Shown here: in pieces, positions 48,644 through 56,780 of the stretch | Layout of the letters: every line of letters starts with the position of its first letter | Numbering within the stretch: the stretch's first letter is position 1 | Source: Kitasatospora cinereorecta | GTDB lineage: Bacteria > Actinomycetota > Actinomycetes > Streptomycetales > Streptomycetaceae | Direction of reading: 5' to 3' | DNA length: 64,000 nt | Assembly (NCBI RefSeq): GCF_024172095.1 | Contig: NZ_JAMZDX010000004.1 | Span: 806,001-870,000 of the forward strand | Made by a program: the position numbers and the translations under genes | Notes under the pieces: generated by a model | Told to the model about the DNA's origin: nothing | Database searches by the model: none | The model's input: only the letters and a program-made list of their open reading frames with translations

Positions 48644-49069
48644 ATGGGCAACGCGCTCTACACAGCGCACGCACACGTCGCCGGAGGCCGGAGCGGCCGC
48701 GGCCGCACGTCCGACGGACAGCTCGATCTGACCCTGCGGCAGCCCGCGGAACTGGGCGGCGACGGCGAGGGCGTCAACCCGGAACAGCTCTTCGCGATCG
48801 GCTACGCGGCCTGCTTCGGCACGACGCTGGACCTGGTCGGCCGGCGTGCGCACCTCACGGCGTCCGACGCCGGGATCGACGCGTCCGTCTCGCTGTGGCC
48901 GAGCGGTGGCGGCTTCACGCTCGGCGTCGAACTGCGGATCTCCCTGCCCTCGGTCACCACCGAGCAGGCGGTCGACCTGGTCAGGACCGCCCACCGGATC
49001 TGCCCGTACTCCAACGCCACCCACGGGAACGTCGACGTGGCCCTGGTGGTCAACGGCACCCGGCTCTGA
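48644..49069 (+). CDS. Ohr/OsmC-family organic hydroperoxide reductase
   Basis: 141 aa, Ohr subfamily. Reactive cysteines C57 (GYAACFG) and C120 (CPYSNATHGN) and the supporting E48 (NPEQLFAIGYAAC) are present. It reduces organic hydroperoxides with dithiols. The ATG at 48644 has GGGAGG about 9 bases upstream. No MarR-type ohrR is next to it; control is probably through the AT-rich upstream repeat. Confidence 0.92.
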   Translation: MGNALYTAHAHVAGGRSGRGRTSDGQLDLTLRQPAELGGDGEGVNPEQLFAIGYAACFGTTLDLVGRRAHLTASDAGIDASVSLWPSGGGFTLGVELRISLPSVTTEQAVDLVRTAHRICPYSNATHGNVDVALVVNGTRL

Positions 49070-49161
49070 CACCTGGCTCCGAGACCCCGGGCCCGCACAG
49101 CGCTCGCCGCCCGGTACCGGGGTGCCGGTGCCGGGCGGCGAGGCCGTCGCGGGGGCGCGGA

Positions 49162-49365
49162 TCAGAGCACGCGGACGTTCTCCGCCTGCGGGCCCTTCTG
49201 GCCCTGGGTCACGTCGAACTCGACCCGCTGGTTCTCCTGGAGCTCGCGGAATCCGCCGCCCGTGATGTTGCTGAAGTGGACGAAGACGTCAGGACCGCCC
49301 CCGTCCTGCTCGATGAAGCCGAAGCCCTTCTCGGCGTTGAACCACTTCACCGTTCCCTGGGTCAT
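49162..49365 (-). CDS. cold-shock protein (CSD)
   Basis: 67-aa CspA-type RNA chaperone. TQGTVKWFNAEKGFGFI and DVFVHFSNITG are RNP1 and RNP2; the end is VTQGQKGPQAENV. It binds single-stranded RNA and DNA. ATG at 49365, 7 bases behind the stop of the upstream CSD-like gene, so it is the second gene of an operon. Confidence 0.95.
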   Translation of the reverse strand: MTQGTVKWFNAEKGFGFIEQDGGGPDVFVHFSNITGGGFRELQENQRVEFDVTQGQKGPQAENVRVL

Positions 49366-49372
49366 GGCGTGC

Positions 49373-49591
49373 TCAGTCCTTGTCGTTGTCGTTGTCGTGC
49401 GTCGGACGGGGAAAGGCCAGGGCACGGCCGGCGCCGTCCGGACCTGGTGCGCCCGCTCCCCCGCCGCGCGTCGGGGGGCGGGAGCCCGGGGCGACGTCGG
49501 CGAGCCGGAAGGGGTACGTCCTGCCGTCGTCGGCCGTGATGACGCCGGTACCCGACATCGGGTCGTACCGGGTGATGACACCTCGAGGCAT
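49373..49591 (-). CDS. cold-shock-like small protein
   Basis: 72 aa. The first half (MPRGVITRYDPMSGTGVIT) mimics the first two strands of a cold-shock domain (GVVKWF-GFGFI), with ADDGRTYPFRLADVA following; RNP aromatic residues are missing. The C-terminus is Gly/Pro-rich and ends in an Asp/Asn tail (DNDNDKD). ATG at 49591 with GGAGGAG 6-7 bases upstream. Cotranscribed with the true cold-shock protein. Confidence 0.72.
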   Translation of the reverse strand: MPRGVITRYDPMSGTGVITADDGRTYPFRLADVAPGSRPPTRGGGAGAPGPDGAGRALAFPRPTHDNDNDKD

Positions 49592-49723
49592 GCAGGGCTC
49601 CTCCGTTGGACGGGGCGGCACACCTCAGTGGTACCAGCACCGCGCCACCATCGACCGGACCGCCACTCGAACGGAGCAGCGGCCCGGGTCGCCCCGTCCC
49701 GGCACGCGATCAGCGGCGCCTCG

Positions 49724-50875
49724 TCAGCCCCGACGCACGTCACGGTGTTCCCCGGGCAGAGGCTGAGCGCGTACGACCCGGGTACGGATCGCGCGCACCA
49801 GGCCGGCGACGAGCTGCGCCCGCTCGGCCATGGCGTCGACCAGCAGGTACTCGTGGTCGGCGTGCGCGCCGCCGCCGACCGCGCCCAGACCGTCGAGGGT
49901 CGGCACGCCGAGGGCGGCGGTGAAGTTGCCGTCGCTCCCGCCGCCGACCGACCTGCCCTCGAGGCCGGGGAGCAACTGCCTGGCCGTCGTGAAGAGTTCG
50001 GCCGAGGCGGACTCCGGCATGGGGGGCCGGCCGACAGCTCCCCGGACGGCGATCCGCGCGCCGTCGAGGTGCGGGGTCAGCGCCGCGAACGCGGACTCGA
50101 TCCGCTCCGTCTCCTCGGCCGTCTCGACCCGGACGTCGACGACCACGGTCGCGCCGGCGGGCACCACGTTCTCCCCGGTCCCGGCCGACGCGACCGTCGG
50201 AACGACGGTGGTGCCGAGCTCGGGGCGTGCGAGCGCGGCGATGTCCAGCACCTGGTGTGCGGCCTCGACCAGGGCGTTGATGCCGGCTTCGGGTTCGAGA
50301 CCCGCGTGCGCCGCCCGGCCCGTGACGGTGACCTCGAACGTGCCGCAGCCCTTGCGGCCGGTCTTCACGGCCCCGCCCTCGGCCGCGCCCTCGAAGACGA
50401 GGACGGCGCCGCAGGCGAGGGCCCGTTCCTCGATGAGGGCCCGTGAGGTGCCGGAGCCCACCTCTTCGTCGGCGGTCACCAGGATCTCGACGCCCGACCG
50501 GTCGTCGAGCAGCGCCACCCCGTGCACGGCCTGCACCAGACCGCCCAGCATGTCGAAGACCCCGGGGCCGGTGGCGCGCCCGCCCTCGACCGCGAACGGG
50601 CGGCGGTCGAGCGTACCGAGCGGGAACACGGTGTCGTGGTGCCCGAGGAGCAGCACCCGGGGCTCGCCACCGCCGGACCAGCGGACGTGCGGCCCGGCAT
50701 CGCCCTCGACGAGCTCGGCCCGCCCGCCGAGGTGGTTCTCGATCACACCGGCGACCGCCTGCGCCGACGCCGTCAGGGCGTCGAGGTCACGCGACGGGGA
50801 CTCGACCTCGACCAGCGTCCTCAGGTCCTCGAGCATCGCGTCGACATTCACGGGGCCGGCCTGGTGCGTCGTCAT
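49724..50875 (-). CDS. M20-family metallopeptidase (CPG2-like)
   Basis: 383 aa. Zinc-site motifs: LLLGHHDTVFP (His, Asp), GPGVFDMLGG (bridging Asp), TADEEVGS (catalytic Glu pair), and a late GGGAHADHE (His). Dimerisation lid at 200-300. Similar to carboxypeptidase G2/glutamate carboxypeptidases that remove C-terminal glutamate. ATG at 50875. It lies downstream of the rhomboid-like gene on the same strand, 35 bases apart. Confidence 0.9.
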   Translation of the reverse strand: MTTHQAGPVNVDAMLEDLRTLVEVESPSRDLDALTASAQAVAGVIENHLGGRAELVEGDAGPHVRWSGGGEPRVLLLGHHDTVFPLGTLDRRPFAVEGGRATGPGVFDMLGGLVQAVHGVALLDDRSGVEILVTADEEVGSGTSRALIEERALACGAVLVFEGAAEGGAVKTGRKGCGTFEVTVTGRAAHAGLEPEAGINALVEAAHQVLDIAALARPELGTTVVPTVASAGTGENVVPAGATVVVDVRVETAEETERIESAFAALTPHLDGARIAVRGAVGRPPMPESASAELFTTARQLLPGLEGRSVGGGSDGNFTAALGVPTLDGLGAVGGGAHADHEYLLVDAMAERAQLVAGLVRAIRTRVVRAQPLPGEHRDVRRG

Positions 50876-50910
50876 GCCGCCACGATATCGATCTTGGCGG
50901 GCCCGCCGCG

Positions 50911-51609
50911 TCACGCTCCGTCCGGCCGACCCGCACCACCGGCGGGGGCGCCGGACCGCGGTCGGCCGACCCGCCGGCGCCGGACCGCCCACGCCACCGC
51001 CCCGAGGACGAAGCCGTACACCGACACCAGCCCGTGGCCGTTGTCCTGGGCGAGCCACATCGCGAGGCCGAGCACCGGGACGCCGACCGCCAGGGCGATC
51101 TCCTTCGGGAGCCGGGTGCGGGTGAGGAGGGCGAGGGCGAGGGTGGCGCCGAGGAAGTAGGTGGCGCCGGAGCTGCCCGCGAAGTTGCGCGGATCGGTGC
51201 TGGGGCCGTCGGCGAGGCCGAGCGCGGTGTCGAGGCGGCCGGGCAGCACGATGCCGGCGAGGAAGAACGCGGGGACCATCCGGCCGCCCCAGTGCCACTC
51301 GGCGAGCGCGGCAACGGCGGCGAGGGTGAGGAGGTTCCACAGGCCGCCGAAGAGACCGCCGTTCTGCAGGAACACCGAGGTGAATTCGCGCCACCAGCCG
51401 GACCTGGCCGGGTCGGCGTCGAGCGCGTCCATCGCACCGGGCCAGGCCAGTTGGAGCAGGACGCCGCCGACGGCGAGCGCCGTCAGGCCGACCGCCGTCC
51501 ACGGGACCGGGCGCCCGCGCAGCGTGTCCCGGCCGACCACGCCGAGCCCGCAGTTGACCATCATGACCATCAGCGCGGCCGTGGTCACGTTGAAGACGAT
51601 CGCCCCCAT
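50911..51609 (-). CDS. rhomboid-like membrane protein
   Basis: 232 aa with about six membrane helices. NLLTLAAVAALAEWHWG and the GSSGATYFLGATLA segment match the rhomboid GxSGA serine motif; the catalytic His (usually in the last helix) may be that in QDNGHGLVSVYGF. So it may be an intramembrane protease or an inactive relative. The ATG at 51609 has GGGGGGAG upstream. Divergent from a TetR gene with shared operators. Confidence 0.72.
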   Translation of the reverse strand: MGAIVFNVTTAALMVMMVNCGLGVVGRDTLRGRPVPWTAVGLTALAVGGVLLQLAWPGAMDALDADPARSGWWREFTSVFLQNGGLFGGLWNLLTLAAVAALAEWHWGGRMVPAFFLAGIVLPGRLDTALGLADGPSTDPRNFAGSSGATYFLGATLALALLTRTRLPKEIALAVGVPVLGLAMWLAQDNGHGLVSVYGFVLGAVAWAVRRRRVGRPRSGAPAGGAGRPDGA

Positions 51610-51639
51610 TGCCCGTTCTCCCCCCGGTTGCGGCGTTTT

Positions 51640-51697
51640 CCAACGCCGTTCGAAAACTCGTCGGCGCCAAGCTAGCACGGCATTCGAACAGTGTTGG
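51640..51697. promoter_or_regulatory. paired inverted operators between the rhomboid-like and TetR genes
   Basis: CCAACGCCGTTCGAA (51640-51654) and its inverted copy TTCGAACAGTGTTGG (51683-51697) share CCAACNNNGTTCGAA. Each faces one gene. Very likely TetR binding sites. Confidence 0.6.
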
Positions 51698-51718
51698 ACG
51701 GAGCTGTACGGTGGGCGG

Positions 51719-52366
51719 GTGAAGCTCACCAGGGAGCGCATCGTCGACGCGGGGATGGCCGTCTTCGCCGAGGTCGGCTACCACCATCTGTCAATGCGTC
51801 AGGTCGCCGACCGGCTGGACACCCACGCGGGCAGCCTCTACTACCACGTCCGCGGCAAGGACGAGTTGCTCGCCCTGATGGCCGACCGGGTCTGCCGCCA
51901 GGCGTACGACGCCGGCACCGAGGCCCTCGCCGCCCTCCCGCCCGCCGCCGACTGGCCGGACCGCATCCACGCCCAGGCCGCCGGCCTGCGCCGGAGCATC
52001 GGACAGCACCCCGGCGGCGCCCGCCTCCTCGCCGAGAGCCCCGGCATGCTGAGCACCGGCGCGCTCTCCCTGATGGAGCGCCTGCTCGGCACCCTCGTCG
52101 ACGCCGGCCTGCCCGCCGACGACTGCGGCATCGCCGCCGACACCCTCCTCAGCCACATCACCGGCTTCGTCCTCCAGGAGCAGAACGGGCCCGCCGCTCC
52201 CCCGCCCGTGACCGCCGAAGTCCACGCCGAGCTGTGCGAGCGCTTCCCCCTGCTCATGGGGCCGACGTTCCCCCGGCTGAGCCAGGACGAGAAGTTCACC
52301 CGGAGCATCCGCCTGCTCTGCGCCGGCTTCGCGACGCTCGCCCGGCCGCCGGCGGCCGGCAGCTGA
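51719..52366 (+). CDS. TetR-family transcriptional repressor
   Basis: 215 aa. The DNA-binding domain is residues 1-50 (LTRERIVDAGMAVFAEVGYHHLSMRQVADRLD, then SLYYHVRGKDEL, as in TetR itself). The C-terminal ligand domain resembles the TetR_C class. GTG at 51719, about 20 bases after the distal operator. Likely repressor of itself and the rhomboid-like/M20 operon. Confidence 0.9.
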   Translation: MKLTRERIVDAGMAVFAEVGYHHLSMRQVADRLDTHAGSLYYHVRGKDELLALMADRVCRQAYDAGTEALAALPPAADWPDRIHAQAAGLRRSIGQHPGGARLLAESPGMLSTGALSLMERLLGTLVDAGLPADDCGIAADTLLSHITGFVLQEQNGPAAPPPVTAEVHAELCERFPLLMGPTFPRLSQDEKFTRSIRLLCAGFATLARPPAAGS

Positions 52367-52384
52367 CCTCCCGGCCCCCGGCCG

Positions 52385-53185
52385 TCACCGGGGGTCGACG
52401 CCGGTCCTGCCGGTGCGACGAAGGTGGGCGTCGATCAGGGCGTGGGTGGCGTCGGGCTGTTCGATCTGCGGGAGGTGGCCCGCGCCGGGGACGACCTGGA
52501 AGCTGCCGTCGGCGAAGGCGGCGGCGTACGCCGCACCGTAGGCGGGGGTGACGATGCGGTCGCTCTCGCCCCAGAGCAGGAGGGTGGGCACGGCGACCCG
52601 GCCCAGGCGGTGGAGCAGCTCGGGGTTGTGCATGTAGGGGTCGGCGGCGAGGATCCGCATGGTGGCCATGTTGGCCTGCCGGGCGGCGAGTTGGTCGGCC
52701 GGGAGGTGGGCCGGGTCGACGAAGTACCGGTCGGGGTCGTGCCAGGAGTGCTCCGCGAGGCCGCGGGCGTCGAGGGCGAGGACGTCGGTGATGGGTTCCG
52801 TCTCGATGTGCACGCCGACGGCATCGATCAGGACGAGTCCGGTGATGATTCCCGTCGTGTCGCGGACGGCCATCTCGGCGGCCGTCCAGCCGCCGAGCGA
52901 GGAGCCGACGACCAGCACGTCGTCCAGGCCGCGCTCGCGCAGGTGGTCGAGGTAGGCGACGGCGAGGTCGTCGATGCCGGTGAGCCGGTCGGGGCGGGGG
53001 GTGCCGTCCCAGCCCGGGTGAACGGGCGTGATGGTGTGTGCGGTCCGGGAGAGGCGCCGGGCGAGGCCGGCGACGGTGGCCGGGCCTCCGCCTCCGTGCA
53101 GGATCAGGACCGGCCGGCCGGTCCCTGCCTCGGACAGGGTGAGGTCGAGGTCGTCGCCGTCGTGAGCGGTGCGTGTTGTGGTCAT
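52385..53185 (-). CDS. alpha/beta hydrolase, MarR-associated
   Basis: 266 aa. VLILHGGGGPATVAG oxyanion loop, nucleophile GSSLGGW (Ser at about residue 99), acid in WGESDRIVTP and His in GAGHLPQIEQP. Full-length hydrolase core with a cap. ATG at 53185. Divergent from a MarR regulator with a short AT-rich region between. Confidence 0.9.
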   Translation of the reverse strand: MTTTRTAHDGDDLDLTLSEAGTGRPVLILHGGGGPATVAGLARRLSRTAHTITPVHPGWDGTPRPDRLTGIDDLAVAYLDHLRERGLDDVLVVGSSLGGWTAAEMAVRDTTGIITGLVLIDAVGVHIETEPITDVLALDARGLAEHSWHDPDRYFVDPAHLPADQLAARQANMATMRILAADPYMHNPELLHRLGRVAVPTLLLWGESDRIVTPAYGAAYAAAFADGSFQVVPGAGHLPQIEQPDATHALIDAHLRRTGRTGVDPR

Positions 53186-53246
53186 GGTCCGAGGATAACT
53201 AAACATCCTTATATAAGCCAGCTTAGTCATGAGTTAGACTCGACCC
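53186..53246. promoter_or_regulatory. AT-rich divergent operator/promoter region
   Basis: 61 bases between the hydrolase and MarR genes with the perfect palindrome CTTATATAAG (53208-53217) and flanking AACTAA/TTAGT half sites. It stands out in a GC-rich genome and is the expected MarR operator. Confidence 0.55.
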
Positions 53247-53663
53247 GTGCACCGAGACCAGGCCCTCGGCAGGGCGATCAAGCAAGCGCAGTACCGGCAG
53301 CACCGGGCGCTCGACACCGCCCTGGCGACGGTCGGCACCACCCTGGCCCAGTGGGACGCCCTGCGCGCCATCAGCCGCTCGCCCGGAGCATCGGCCCGCA
53401 CCCTCGCCGCGGCGACCTTCCAGACCGAGCAGTCCTTCGGCACGCTCGCCGGCCGCCTGACCCAACAGGGCCTCGTCGAACGCCGCCCCGGACACGGCCG
53501 GCGCATCGAGCACCACCTCACCCCCGCCGGCGAGCACACCCTCGCCGCCGGGCACAAGGTCGCCGACGAGGTGCTCGCCGACTGCTTCTCCACCCTGCCG
53601 GAGTCCGACCGCACCACCCTGCTCGGCCTGCTGGAGCGCCTGACCGGCAACGACGGCCACTGA
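53247..53663 (+). CDS. MarR-family regulator
   Basis: 138 aa. Winged-helix core: LAQWDALRAISRSPGASARTLAAATFQTEQSFGTLAGRL, then the wing VERRPGHGRRIEHHLTPAGE. GTG at 53247. Probably represses itself and the divergent hydrolase gene. Confidence 0.9.
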   Translation: MHRDQALGRAIKQAQYRQHRALDTALATVGTTLAQWDALRAISRSPGASARTLAAATFQTEQSFGTLAGRLTQQGLVERRPGHGRRIEHHLTPAGEHTLAAGHKVADEVLADCFSTLPESDRTTLLGLLERLTGNDGH

Positions 53664-53806
53664 TGCCGTGACCCCGACCGGGCGGTCCCGCACCACCGGA
53701 ACATCGGCGAGGTGCGCCCGGCGTGTCCGGACCGGAGCGCGGTCGGCGGCCCTACCGTGGCGTGCACCGCCCGGGGCGTCCGGGTGGGCGCGCGGACGAG
53801 GTGGCG

Positions 53807-54982
53807 ATGGACGTGACGCTGTGCGTGGGACAGCGCGCAGGGCGACAGCGGGAGGCGCTCGGGCTGACCCGGGGCGAGGTCGCCGAGGCGGTCGGGCGCA
53901 GCCCCGACTGGCTCCGGGCCGCCGAGGCGGGCCGGCAGCGGATCGACCGGCAGGCGATGGTCGACGCCCTCGCCGACGCCCTGGGCGTGTCGCCCGGTGA
54001 GCTGCTGGGCGTGCCCTGCGGCCGGGAGGACGGGGTCGCCGGCCCGGTCCACCGGGCCCTTCCCGGCCTGCGCCGGGCCCTGCTGCGCTCCGGCCTCCCC
54101 GTCCCGGCGACCGCGGACCCGCCTCCCATCGAGGCGCTGCGCCGTCGCCTCGCGGCGGCGTCCCGGCTCCGCGACAGTGCGGCCTGGGCCGACCTCGCCC
54201 TAAAACTTCCGGCCCTCCTGGACGACCTGCGCGGCGCGACCGCCCACGATCCGACCGGTGTCGAGCCGGCCGGGCTGCTCGCCGACGCCCTCCACGAGAC
54301 TTCGCTGCTGGTCAAGCGCCTCGGTGCGTACGACCTGGCGGCGCTGGCGGCGGCCGAGGTGCGCCACCTGGCGGCGGCGCTCGACGACCCGGCGAGGTCG
54401 GCGTCCGCGCTCTGGTTGCAGGCCGAACTGGCCCTCTGCACGGGGGCGGTGGCAGAGGCGTCCGGCTGTCTGGAGGCAGGGTTGGCGTCGACGGATGCGC
54501 TGCTCGGCCGGGCGGATCCGCAGGTCTGGGCGGTGTGGGGCACCCTGCACCTCGTCGCGGCCGTCCTGGAAGGCGGGCGCGGCCTGCAGGCGCAGTCGTC
54601 CGCGCATCTGGCCGAGGCCGCGGCGGCGCTCGCGCACACCGACCCGGTGACCGCGGGCCGGACCGGCTTCGGGGTGGGCGAGTGGGCCGTGCACACCGTC
54701 CACGCCGCGCTCGAACTCGGCGAGGACCTGGGGGCGTTGGCCCGGATCGAGGGCGTCGACCTCTCGGGGCTGCCGGCGGCGCGCCGGGCTCGGCACGGCA
54801 TCGACCGTGCCCGCGCGCAGTTCCGGGCCGGTGAGGTGACGGCCGGCCTCGGTGAGCTGCTGGCCGCCGACCGCGCGGGCGCGGCGGTCGTCCGCACCCA
54901 TCCCCTGGTCGGCGAGCTGCTGCGGACGGCGCCCGGCCGCACGGTGGCGCCGACCGCCGAACGGCTCGGCGTCCGGCTGTGA
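53807..54982 (+). CDS. XRE-family regulator with helical (TPR-like) C-terminal domain
   Basis: 391 aa. The helix-turn-helix is at residues 8-60 (GQRAGRQREALGLTRGEVAEAVGRSPDWLRAAEAG). The remaining 300 residues form Ala/Leu-rich helical repeats resembling the TPR-like domains of quorum-type Streptomyces XRE regulators. The ATG at 53807 has ACGAGG upstream; TACCGT at 53753-53758 may be the -10. Next to a TPR gene on the other strand. Ligand unknown. Confidence 0.85.
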   Translation: MDVTLCVGQRAGRQREALGLTRGEVAEAVGRSPDWLRAAEAGRQRIDRQAMVDALADALGVSPGELLGVPCGREDGVAGPVHRALPGLRRALLRSGLPVPATADPPPIEALRRRLAAASRLRDSAAWADLALKLPALLDDLRGATAHDPTGVEPAGLLADALHETSLLVKRLGAYDLAALAAAEVRHLAAALDDPARSASALWLQAELALCTGAVAEASGCLEAGLASTDALLGRADPQVWAVWGTLHLVAAVLEGGRGLQAQSSAHLAEAAAALAHTDPVTAGRTGFGVGEWAVHTVHAALELGEDLGALARIEGVDLSGLPAARRARHGIDRARAQFRAGEVTAGLGELLAADRAGAAVVRTHPLVGELLRTAPGRTVAPTAERLGVRL

Positions 54983-55003
54983 CGTGACCGGCGGTCGTCC
55001 CGG

Positions 55004-55540
55004 TCAAGCTGTCGTCGCGTCCTCGACCAGGGCCCTGCCGTAGTTGGCCATGGAGCGGTTGTAGCGCGGCAGGTGCTCGGCCAGCGCGACCAGGACGAGC
55101 GAGAGTCCTTCGCGCTCGCGGCCGAGAGAGGCCAGGCACAGGGCGGTGGTGGCGGCGAGCGCATCGTCCAGGTGGTCGGAGCCGCGCGCACCCTCGGCCT
55201 CCAGCAGCGCCAGGCCGGCGGCGGGGTCGCCCAGGTTGCGCAGCGAGCTCGCCAGCTGGATCACCGCGCGCCGGCGGTTCTCTCCGGTCGGACCGCCCAG
55301 CTCGAGGGCTCGGCGGTAGAGCGGGACCGCCAGGTCCGGACGGCCCCAGGAGTCGCGGGCGCAGGCCCGGTGGAACAGGGCGTCGGCGTCGCCGTCCGGC
55401 AGCTCGTCCGCGAGCGAGTCGATCAGTGCGATGAACGCGGCCTCGTCGTGGTCGTCGATGGCGGCGAACAGGGCGGCCGCGCGACGACCGACGTCGGCGC
55501 GCAGGTCGGCCGGATCGGCCTGGTGGACGGGATCGTGCAT
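55004..55540 (-). CDS. tetratricopeptide repeat protein
   Basis: 178 aa. TPR units: ADALFHRACARDSWGRPDLAVPLYRRALELGG, then QLASSLRNLGDPAAGLALLEAE and ALCLASLGREREGLSLVLVALAEHL. This is the short actinobacterial TPR family commonly annotated as tetratricopeptide repeat protein. ATG at 55540. Convergent with the XRE gene, divergent from the ArsR-like gene. Confidence 0.85.
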   Translation of the reverse strand: MHDPVHQADPADLRADVGRRAAALFAAIDDHDEAAFIALIDSLADELPDGDADALFHRACARDSWGRPDLAVPLYRRALELGGPTGENRRRAVIQLASSLRNLGDPAAGLALLEAEGARGSDHLDDALAATTALCLASLGREREGLSLVLVALAEHLPRYNRSMANYGRALVEDATTA

Positions 55541-55700
55541 GGTGACACTCCGTACGGAAGCGACTGGTCTCGACCGGGGCCGGCCGATGTGATCGATCCT
55601 GCCCGCGCGGTCGGGATCCCCTCCAGTGATTCGGCTCCGGCCAAATGTCGCTAGGCTGCGCGACGTCAGGTCAGGGGCATCCAGGGGTGGGGAGCGGCAG

Positions 55701-56699
55701 TTGGCCATCAGTCTCGGCTTCGGTCCGTCGGACCTGGCCCGCTGCCGGTTCGCCTACTCGCCCCTGTTCGAGACCTTGCAGGCGGTCCGCATCGCGACCG
55801 GGGTCGAGGGACCGGGCCCGGGCCCCCATCACCGCGGGTGGCTTCGCGATGCCCGGCCGCGCATCCGCGGGCTCGACCTGCGTCCGATCACGCTGCTGCA
55901 GCCACGCCGCGGCTACACCCCGGACTTCCTCTCTCCCCCTCCGCCCGGCCCCGGCCCCGACATCGGGACCGAGCTCGCGCGGGTCGCGGCGACGCCTGCC
56001 TCCGTCGTGCGCGAGGAGATCGAGCTGTCCCTGCGGGAGCACGGGACGCTCGGGCCGGAGGCGGCCGGGCTGGCGCGGATGCTGCTCGGCCACCCCGCAG
56101 AGGTACTGGGCCTGCTGACCCGGCTGGTGGGCGCCGCCTGGGAGGCGCTGGTCGAGCCGGTGTGGCCGCAGGTACGGGCGAGGCTGGAGTCCGACCTCGA
56201 GTACCGGTCCCGGCAGCTGTCCCACGGCGGTCTGGACCGGCTGTTCGCCGATCTCGACCCGACTCTGCACTGGAGCGGCGACACGCTCGTACGCGACCCC
56301 GGCGGCGACGAACACGTCGAACTCGCCGGGCGCGGCGCGCTGTTGATGCCCAGCGTGTTCAAGTGGGACGAGGCGGTCGTGATCACGCAACCGCCCTGGC
56401 AGCCGACCGTCACCTACCGGGTGCGCGGCCTGGCCGACCTGTGGCGGCCGGTGAACGGGTCCCCCGGCGGCGCTCTGGAGCGACTCGTCGGGCGCACCCG
56501 GGCCGCCCTGCTGACCGGACTCGACGAACCGGCGTCGACGACACTGCTCGCCCAGCGGCACCGGCTGGCCCCGGGGACCGTCTCGGAGCACCTCACGGTG
56601 ATGCGTGACGCGGGTCTGGTCGTCGGAGAACGCAGGCGCCACGAGGTCCGCTACCGGCGCACCCGTCTCGGTACGGCACTCGTCCACGGCGGCCGGTGA
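55701..56699 (+). CDS. ArsR/SmtB-type regulator with DUF5937 domain
   Basis: 332 aa. The N-terminal DUF5937-type effector domain (residues 1-240; LGFGPSDLARCRFAYSPLFETLQAVR) and C-terminal winged helix (LLAQRHRLAPGTVSEHLTVMRDAGLVVGERRRHEVRYRRTRLG). Target unknown. TTG start at 55701 with GGGGAG 8 bases upstream; a GTG at 55626 in frame would make it longer but overlaps a probable -10 (TAGGCT). Confidence 0.85.
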   Translation: MAISLGFGPSDLARCRFAYSPLFETLQAVRIATGVEGPGPGPHHRGWLRDARPRIRGLDLRPITLLQPRRGYTPDFLSPPPPGPGPDIGTELARVAATPASVVREEIELSLREHGTLGPEAAGLARMLLGHPAEVLGLLTRLVGAAWEALVEPVWPQVRARLESDLEYRSRQLSHGGLDRLFADLDPTLHWSGDTLVRDPGGDEHVELAGRGALLMPSVFKWDEAVVITQPPWQPTVTYRVRGLADLWRPVNGSPGGALERLVGRTRAALLTGLDEPASTTLLAQRHRLAPGTVSEHLTVMRDAGLVVGERRRHEVRYRRTRLGTALVHGGR

Positions 56700-56766
56700 G
56701 GGGCCCTGCCTCTTACCGAAGCATGACGCGGCCCCCGGTCCCCGCTGTCGGCAGCCCACGGGCCGG

Positions 56767-56772
56767 TAGCGT
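56767..56772 (+). promoter_or_regulatory. TAGCGT -10 element of a leaderless promoter
   Basis: TAGCGT with 8 bases to the ATG at 56781; same hexamer and spacing as at 59914-59919 before the GT gene. Suggests a housekeeping-type leaderless promoter. Confidence 0.45.
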
Positions 56773-56780
56773 CGCCGGAC

